DNA from: a bacterium
GTDB lineage: Bacteria > Chloroflexota > Dormibacteria > Aeolococcales > Bog-877
NCBI GenBank assembly: GCA_021844355.1
Contig: JAKBTP010000067.1
Location: 1-10,893, forward strand
DNA length: 10,893 nucleotides
Direction: 5' to 3'
Positions 6,489 through 10,893 of this stretch are shown piece by piece. The notes under the pieces were generated by a model. The model saw nothing but the letters and a program-made list of their open reading frames with translations. It was not told the DNA's origin and ran no database searches. Both the position numbers and the translations under genes were made by a program. Each line of letters begins with the position of its first letter. Position 1 is the first letter of the stretch.

Positions 6489-7975
6489 TGGACGGCGTGC
6501 TGATGGGGGTGGACATCGGCACCTCGTCCACCAAGGGCTGCCTCACCGATCTCTCAGGTCGAGTCATCCGCCTGGCTGAACGCGCCCACACCACCGCCAT
6601 GCCCCGCCCGGGGTGGTTCGAGCACGATGCCGACGAGGTCTGGTGGGCTGACTTCGTGGCGGTCTGCCGGGAGCTGCTCAGCACCAGCCCCGCTCCCCCG
6701 GCGGCCGTCGGCGTGAGCGGCATCGGCCCATGCCTGCTGGCCACGACCGCCGCCGGCCGTCCGGTCCGCGCGGCCATCCTCTATGGGATAGACACCCGCG
6801 CCACGGCCGAGATCGACGAACTCGACCGGGAGCTGGGAGCGGCCCCGCTTCTCGAGCGCGGCGGGTCCCCACTCACCTCACAGGCGATCGGCCCCAAGCT
6901 CCTCTGGCTCCGCCGCCACGAACCAGACGCGTGGGCCCGGACCCAACGCCTGCACATGGCCAGTTCGTACCTCGTCCAGCGGCTCACCGAGGAATATGTC
7001 CTCGATCATCACTCGGCTAGCCAGTGCAGTCCTATGTACGACCTCGTGGGCAGGGAATGGGCCGCCGACTGGGCCGGGTTCGTCGCCCCCGGCCTCCAGC
7101 TGCCGCGGCTCTGCTGGCCCAGCGACGTGGTCGGCGGCGTGACCGAAGCCGCGGCCACGGAGACCGGGCTGGCGCCGGGGACCCCGGTGGTGGCCGGGAC
7201 GATCGACGCGTGGGCCGAGGCGGTATCGGTCGAGGTGCGCAGCCCCGGCGATCTGATGCTGATGTACGGCACCACCATGTTCCTCATTCAGGTGACCGGC
7301 GAGGCGCGTCCCAGCCCCAACCTCTGGCTGACCAGAGGCGTCTTCCCCGATCAGCTCACCCTCGCCGCGGGGATGGCGACCTCGGGAGCGCTGACCTCCT
7401 GGTTCCGGGACCTGTCGGGGAGGAGCTACGACGAGCTGTTCGAAGCGGCGACCGGGGTGCCCGCGGGGGCCGAGGGGCTGATCATCCTGCCCTACTTCGC
7501 CGGCGAGCGCACCCCCCTGTTCGATCCTAGTGCCCGGGGTGTGGTCGCCGGGCTCACGCTCGCCCATGGCCGGGCGCAGATCTTCCGCGCCCTTCTGGAA
7601 GCCACGGCCTTCGGCGTGCGCCACAACCTGCAGGAGATGGCCACGGTGGGCGGACCGCCGACCAGGGTCGCGGCTGTCGGCGGGGGCACGCGAGGCAACA
7701 CGTGGACCCAGATTGTCTCCGATGTTTGCGGCATCGACCAAGAGGTTCACCGGGAAGCGGTCGGGGCCAGCTACGGCGATGCCTGGCTGGCTGGCGTCGG
7801 TGTGGGTCTTGTCGCACCCGCCGACTCGTGGAACCCGACGGTCGACGTGGTGCGGGCACGCCCGGAGGTGACTTTGGAGTACGACCGGCTCTACCCGCTC
7901 TACCGCCAGCTCCACACGGACACGGTGGGGGTCGTCCACCAGCTGGCGGCGCTTTCCGCGCGGACTGGCTCGTAG
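6488..7975 (+). CDS. FGGY-family carbohydrate kinase (xylulokinase-like)
   Basis: ATP-dependent sugar kinase of the FGGY family, 495 residues, the usual length. The N-terminal phosphate-binding strand is MGVDIGTSSTKG. The catalytic-base motif GTIDAWAEAV holds Asp240, and is followed by MLMYGTTMFL. The C-terminal FGGY domain shows YFAGERTPLFDP, ARGVVAGL and the adenosine-binding AVGGGTRGNTWTQI. The frame is open upstream to 5942, inside the isomerase gene, but that stretch is an Arg/Gly/Pro-rich shadow. ATG 6488 overlaps the isomerase stop as TGATG and begins the conserved first strand. No strong Shine-Dalgarno is visible, so translational coupling to the isomerase is likely. The overall pattern is nearest to xylulokinase/ribulokinase-type members, but FGGY specificity cannot be read from these motifs. 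The substrate is presumably the isomerase product, giving a ketose phosphate. Confidence 0.94.
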   Translation: MDGVLMGVDIGTSSTKGCLTDLSGRVIRLAERAHTTAMPRPGWFEHDADEVWWADFVAVCRELLSTSPAPPAAVGVSGIGPCLLATTAAGRPVRAAILYGIDTRATAEIDELDRELGAAPLLERGGSPLTSQAIGPKLLWLRRHEPDAWARTQRLHMASSYLVQRLTEEYVLDHHSASQCSPMYDLVGREWAADWAGFVAPGLQLPRLCWPSDVVGGVTEAAATETGLAPGTPVVAGTIDAWAEAVSVEVRSPGDLMLMYGTTMFLIQVTGEARPSPNLWLTRGVFPDQLTLAAGMATSGALTSWFRDLSGRSYDELFEAATGVPAGAEGLIILPYFAGERTPLFDPSARGVVAGLTLAHGRAQIFRALLEATAFGVRHNLQEMATVGGPPTRVAAVGGGTRGNTWTQIVSDVCGIDQEVHREAVGASYGDAWLAGVGVGLVAPADSWNPTVDVVRARPEVTLEYDRLYPLYRQLHTDTVGVVHQLAALSARTGS

Positions 7976-8011
7976 GGAGCGTCTCGCAGTCGATTCCACC
8001 TTGGCCCAGGC

Positions 8012-8209
8012 TTACGGCAGGGTGATGTGCCCCCCGGGGCCGCCCACCGCCGGGTCCGGTTCCACGGCCCCCACCGCCCGTTGGCGCTCTCCACCGGTCC
8101 ATAAAGCCCGCGCCTTTCCTCGGCACGTCGAGGCGTGGCGTGCCATGCTGGCCTCGGCGAAGCTGTGGCCGCAGATCCGACACCGACCGCGGGCCCGCTC
8201 CAACTCCAT
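8012..8209 (-). CDS. Small C2HC zinc-finger ORF, possible remnant of a pRiA4b ORF-3-like gene
   Basis: A 65-residue ORF starting at ATG 8209, preceded by AGGAG (8215-8219) with a 5-nt spacer. A GTG directly before that ATG is too close to the AGGAG. Residues 10-29 form a compact Cys-x2-Cys-x11-His-x3-Cys motif (Cys10, Cys13, His25, Cys29) with GHSF after the second Cys and MARH around the His, as in small zinc-binding modules. I recall similar modules at the N-terminus of some actinobacterial pRiA4b ORF-3-like proteins. The remaining 36 residues are Gly/Pro/Ala-rich with no visible fold. Two readings stand: a genuine tiny zinc protein, or the intact 5' end of a longer gene whose 3' part has been lost. 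The good ribosome binding site and tight motif favour real ancestry. Function unknown. Confidence 0.4.
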   Translation of the reverse strand: MELERARGRCRICGHSFAEASMARHASTCRGKARALWTGGERQRAVGAVEPDPAVGGPGGHITLP

Positions 8210-8345
8210 CACGTCTCCTGCAGCTCCGGTTCCGGTACCGCCACGGAACAGCCAAGACCAGCGCGAAAGCGGTGGCGGAACGTGCGGGTACGGGCGGCCA
8301 TGGTGGCTCGCGTGCGGGCGGCGTTCGCCGGCGGCCTCCCCCAGC

Positions 8346-8378
8346 CCATTGCGGATGGCTCATGGCCGGCCGCAATGG
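8346..8378. terminator. Hairpin downstream of the peptidase gene
   Basis: Perfect 9-bp arms CCATTGCGG (8346-8354) and CCGCAATGG (8370-8378) flank a 15-nt loop. On the minus strand the hairpin begins about 47 nt after the peptidase stop. No T run follows on either strand, so this is at most a bidirectional transcript-end or stability structure rather than a classical terminator. Confidence 0.3.
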
Positions 8379-8424
8379 CCCGTCAGGCAGCGCCGAGCGT
8401 CCTTCTCACCAGAGGGCCCTGCCC

Positions 8425-10893
8425 TTACGGGGGCGGTGGGGCCACATCCCCGTAGGCGACCGTGAACCCTGTGGGGGTGAACACCGACGGGGTTGAGACC
8501 TGGACGCCACTCTGAACCATGATGATGTCGGTCAGCGAGGTCTCCGGACCGTTGAGGCGCAGACCCGTGAAGGTCACGGCCGGGCTGTAGTCCGCCAGCG
8601 TGCTCATGGCTCCGTTCACCTCGGGAGCCTCCACGATCCACTCCACCGAGGCGCCCGGGCCCGTGTAGGTCTGGTCGGTGAGGAAGCTCTGCCCGCTGGA
8701 GTTGTCGGTCAACTGGATCGCCCACTCCGATCCCGAGATCTGCTGGATGGTCACCGTGATGCTGTCTCCCGGCAAGACGGTCATGGAGATGTTCGTCTCC
8801 GGGGCCGGCAGTATCTCCCACCACGGAGATAGGTAGACATAGCCGGTGGACGGGTCGTAGTACTCGTCGACGCCCGCCTGGATCAGGTCACTGTTGGTGG
8901 CGCCGTCGATCCCCGCCCACTCCGACAAGAAGGTGGCCCCTGGGGTGGCGTAGAGGCCGGGGACGGTGAAGGTCCCGCTGACGTAGTTGTAGGGGCCGCT
9001 CCCCATCGCGTACCCCGACCAGTTCGACGAGACCCCGGTGTACCCGGTGATCGGCGCCACCGTGATCGAAAGTGTCGCCGAGGCCGTGTGGACGGTCGGG
9101 GTGCTGGAGTCGGTCACCTCGACCTGGAACGTCGAGGTGACGCCCCCGGAGGTCGTGTAGCCCGAGATGGCCCCGGCCGAGGAGAGGCTCATCCCGGTGG
9201 GGAGGGAGCCCCCCACCAAGGTCCAGGAGTAGGGCGCCGTCCCCCCACCGGCGGTGAGGGTGGCCGAGTAGTCCACCCCCACGTAGGCCTCGGGGAGGCT
9301 GGTGGTGGTGATGGTGACCGGGGGCGGGGACACCAGGATTGAGAGCTGGGCGGCGGCGGTCTCGGGGGTCGGCGAGGCAGAGTCGGTGGCCTCCACCTGG
9401 AAGCTGTACAGACCGTCCGCGCTGGTGGTGCCGGAGATCAGGCCGGTGGTAGACAGGGAGAGGCCCGGAGGCAGCGCGCCCGTGAGCAGTCGCCACGAGT
9501 AAGGGGGGGTTCCCCCGTAGGCCGAGAGGCCGGCCGAGTACCCCGCTCCCAGACTGGAGGCGGGGAGGGATGTCGTGGTCACCACCAGCGGAGAGGGAGT
9601 CTCGGGCACGAAGTAGCCGAAGGCGTCGACGACCACGTCGGCGCGCCCGGCATCATTGAAGACCGCGATCGCGCCGGTGCCGCTGAGGGTGGCCACCGTC
9701 AGGTTGGGCACCGTCTGCCCTGGACCCCAGTTGAGGTCGGAGGCCAGGGGGCGACTCCCTCCCGGGTAGACGGTGAGGTAGCTCGCGGCGGTGGTGTCGG
9801 TCACCGTGACGTTGGCCACCACCGCCGAGGCGTTGGCGGCGATGCCGTCCAAGCCGGCTAGACCCTGAGTCAGGGTCGCCGCCGGTCCGAGCGTCTGGCC
9901 GGTCTGCCGAGTGTCGAGCACTCGCACCGGGGTGATCGGGGTGAAGAGGCTGGCCCCGGCCGGGGTGGTGCCGCCGCTGGTGAAGTATCCATCGACGTCC
10001 ACCACCAGATCGGCAGTGCCGGCGTCGTTGTAGAAGGACACCTGGCCGGTGGGGCCCAGCGGCACCACCACCCGGTTGGGCACCGTGGCCCCCGCGGTCC
10101 AGTTGAGGTTCGAGGCCAGTGGCCGAGCCGCCCCTTCGGGGTAGGCGGTGAGGTAGCTGGGGGCGGAGGTGTCGGTGACGGTGACGTTGAGCAGGGCCGC
10201 CGCGGCGCCGGTGATGGGCACCCCTCCCATCCCCGCCACCTGGACGTCAAGGGTGCTCCCCGCGGTGAGAGTCTGCCCCGCGTACGGCTCTCCACTGCCC
10301 GACCGGGTGTCGGCGACCCGGGAGGGCGTGAGCGGCACGTAACTGCCCTGGGTGGTGCCCGAGGCCTCGGGGGCGAAGTAGCCCTCCAGATCGGCCACCA
10401 CGTTGGTGGAGCCGGCGTCGTTGTAGAAGGTCACCTGGCCGCCCGAACCCACCGGCACGACCACCAGGTTGGGGACCGTCTCCCCCGCGACCCAGTTGAG
10501 GTTGGAGGCGAGAGGCCGGGCATCCCCTGCCGGGTACACCGTTAGGAAGCTGGGGGCGGTGGTGTCCGTCACCGTGACGTTGAGCGCGACCGCGCTGGCG
10601 TCGGTGGGCACGCTGCCCCCGGTCACTGTGAGGTTGCGGCTCCCCCCCGGCCCGAGAGCCCCACCGTCGGTCCGGGTGTCGAGCAGCCGGGTGGGGGCGA
10701 GGGCGGTGTAGGCGCCGGCGGTGCCCGTGGTCTGGGCCGGGCCCGACACGGTTGCTGCCGTCCGGGGTCTGGGCGCCCCGAGGGGAGCCACCCGGGTACC
10801 GTGCGCGATCAGCTGGGAGAGGTCGACCCGAGTCTGGGCTCCAACGAAGGGCCGTCCCAGCCCCTGGGGGGACGCCGCGGCCGAACGGGTCCC
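8425..10893 (-). CDS. Secreted modular G1 (eqolisin) glutamic endopeptidase, 5' end outside window
   Basis: A large extracellular protein, 822 residues visible. The frame stays open to the window edge, 34 codons beyond a possible GTG at 10791. No signal peptide is visible, so the true start lies outside. Numbered from 10791, the layout is three 'LDTR...GYF' repeats (28-139, 151-270, 283-394), two Ig-like He_PIG-type domains (about 402-488 and 492-579) with PPYSW...LPPGLSLS...ISG signatures, then a C-terminal G1 peptidase domain (588-788). The G1 domain has SNWSGYA, SGTFTVPG, WAGIDG, LIQAGV with Gln638 (codon 8878-8880) and EWIVEAPE with Glu717 (codon 8641-8643). These are the Gln/Glu catalytic pair of scytalidoglutamic peptidase (Q53/E136), at similar spacing (79 against 83). 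Conserved Trp591 and Trp625 are present. An acid-active secreted protease is the expected activity. The role of the repeats (adhesion, wall or substrate binding) is unknown. Confidence 0.9.
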   Translation of the reverse strand, partial: GTRSAAASPQGLGRPFVGAQTRVDLSQLIAHGTRVAPLGAPRPRTAATVSGPAQTTGTAGAYTALAPTRLLDTRTDGGALGPGGSRNLTVTGGSVPTDASAVALNVTVTDTTAPSFLTVYPAGDARPLASNLNWVAGETVPNLVVVPVGSGGQVTFYNDAGSTNVVADLEGYFAPEASGTTQGSYVPLTPSRVADTRSGSGEPYAGQTLTAGSTLDVQVAGMGGVPITGAAAALLNVTVTDTSAPSYLTAYPEGAARPLASNLNWTAGATVPNRVVVPLGPTGQVSFYNDAGTADLVVDVDGYFTSGGTTPAGASLFTPITPVRVLDTRQTGQTLGPAATLTQGLAGLDGIAANASAVVANVTVTDTTAASYLTVYPGGSRPLASDLNWGPGQTVPNLTVATLSGTGAIAVFNDAGRADVVVDAFGYFVPETPSPLVVTTTSLPASSLGAGYSAGLSAYGGTPPYSWRLLTGALPPGLSLSTTGLISGTTSADGLYSFQVEATDSASPTPETAAAQLSILVSPPPVTITTTSLPEAYVGVDYSATLTAGGGTAPYSWTLVGGSLPTGMSLSSAGAISGYTTSGGVTSTFQVEVTDSSTPTVHTASATLSITVAPITGYTGVSSNWSGYAMGSGPYNYVSGTFTVPGLYATPGATFLSEWAGIDGATNSDLIQAGVDEYYDPSTGYVYLSPWWEILPAPETNISMTVLPGDSITVTIQQISGSEWAIQLTDNSSGQSFLTDQTYTGPGASVEWIVEAPEVNGAMSTLADYSPAVTFTGLRLNGPETSLTDIIMVQSGVQVSTPSVFTPTGFTVAYGDVAPPPP
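9055..9588 (-). repeat. Two tandem putative Ig (He_PIG-like) domains
   Basis: Two copies of about 88 residues lie at 9328-9588 and 9055-9318. Each begins with V(T)(I)TTTSLP, then G.Y.A.L.A.GGT.PYSW, then LP.G(L/M)SLS, then ISG, and ends with F.VE.TDS and LSI.V. They are beta-sandwich spacer domains between the LDTR repeats and the peptidase, probably holding the enzyme away from the cell surface or binding sugar or protein (inference). Confidence 0.75.
9610..10710 (-). repeat. Three tandem LDTR/GYF protein repeats
   Basis: Three copies lie at 10375-10710, 9982-10341 and 9610-9945. Each runs from an opening P.R(L/V).DTR motif through VTVTDT, (S/Y)LT.YP, RPLAS(N/D)LNW, TVPN and F(Y/F)NDAG to a closing GYF. 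The DNA is also similar between copies, for example near 10085-10130 and 10485-10530. This module is common in secreted actinobacterial proteins, often beside wall-acting or protease domains. Its fold is beta-rich; the ligand is not known to me. Confidence 0.8.

Larger units (their letters stand above)
7976..8424. other. Convergent intergenic region with a small ORF and a hairpin
   Basis: About 450 nt lie between the convergent ends of the kinase and the peptidase gene. I see a minus-strand small ORF with a zinc-finger motif (8012-8209), a 9-bp-stem hairpin (8346-8378) and a minor 6-bp stem (GTTCCG/CGGAAC, 8229-8249). I found no T-rich intrinsic terminator for the kinase operon and no RNA gene. 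Confidence 0.6.

Noticed and set aside
6878..7999. Minus-strand ORF (373 aa) opposite the kinase
   Set aside because: Composition-driven shadow. The FGGY motifs are on the plus strand in the same interval.
8412..8419. AGGGCCCT palindrome just after the peptidase stop as a terminator
   Set aside because: It has no loop and no T run. A short GC palindrome of this kind is expected by chance in such DNA.
8001..8496. Plus-strand ORFs of 106-154 aa across the convergent gap
   Set aside because: Arg/Pro/Ser-rich, without a ribosome binding site or domain, and they run into the 3' end of the peptidase gene on the other strand.
9055..10710. CRISPR-like regular repeats
   Set aside because: The periodicity is about 370 nt and in frame, and it encodes protein domains. 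There are no short direct repeats with unique spacers.

Overview
The window is GC-rich, densely coding DNA with strong G/C bias at third codon positions, several GTG starts and AGGAGG-type ribosome binding sites. Together with a secreted modular protein carrying 'LDTR...GYF' repeats, this suggests a high-GC actinomycete-like bacterium, perhaps Acidimicrobiia. That placement is inference. The secreted protein ends in a G1 (eqolisin) glutamic peptidase, a family typical of acidic conditions, so a mildly acidic habitat is plausible.

Region 1 (1-7975) is a divergent catabolic locus. On the minus strand, reading away from a central regulatory region, lie a TRAP-transporter solute-binding lipoprotein (dctP-like), the small membrane subunit (dctQ-like), the large permease (dctM-like) and a DapA-family Schiff-base aldolase/lyase cut by the window start. 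On the plus strand lie a LacI-family regulator, a sugar isomerase of the L-fucose/L-arabinose isomerase superfamily, and an FGGY carbohydrate kinase. Gene junctions are tight: dctQ/dctM share GTGA, isomerase/kinase share TGATG, and dctM is followed 14 nt later by the aldolase. The likely logic is TRAP import of a carboxylated or polyhydroxylated sugar compound, isomerisation, phosphorylation and aldol cleavage, under LacI-type repression. The substrate cannot be named from sequence.

The control region (3650-4041) holds a very good sigma70-type promoter for the TRAP operon (TTGACA, 17 nt, TAGATT on the minus strand), with a CG-centred palindrome just downstream of the expected transcription start. 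It also holds a LacI-family operator-like palindrome (TGATATCGGTTTCA) that touches the regulator's preferred ATG. An 11-bp perfect hairpin lies between dctP and dctQ.

Region 2 (7976-8424) is a convergent gap containing a small minus-strand ORF with a C2HC zinc-finger motif and a good ribosome binding site, plus a 9-bp-stem hairpin.

Region 3 (8425-10893, minus) is one large gene open at the window end. It encodes three LDTR/GYF beta-rich repeats, two putative Ig (He_PIG-like) domains and a C-terminal G1 glutamic endopeptidase with its Gln/Glu dyad intact. Its signal peptide must lie outside the window.
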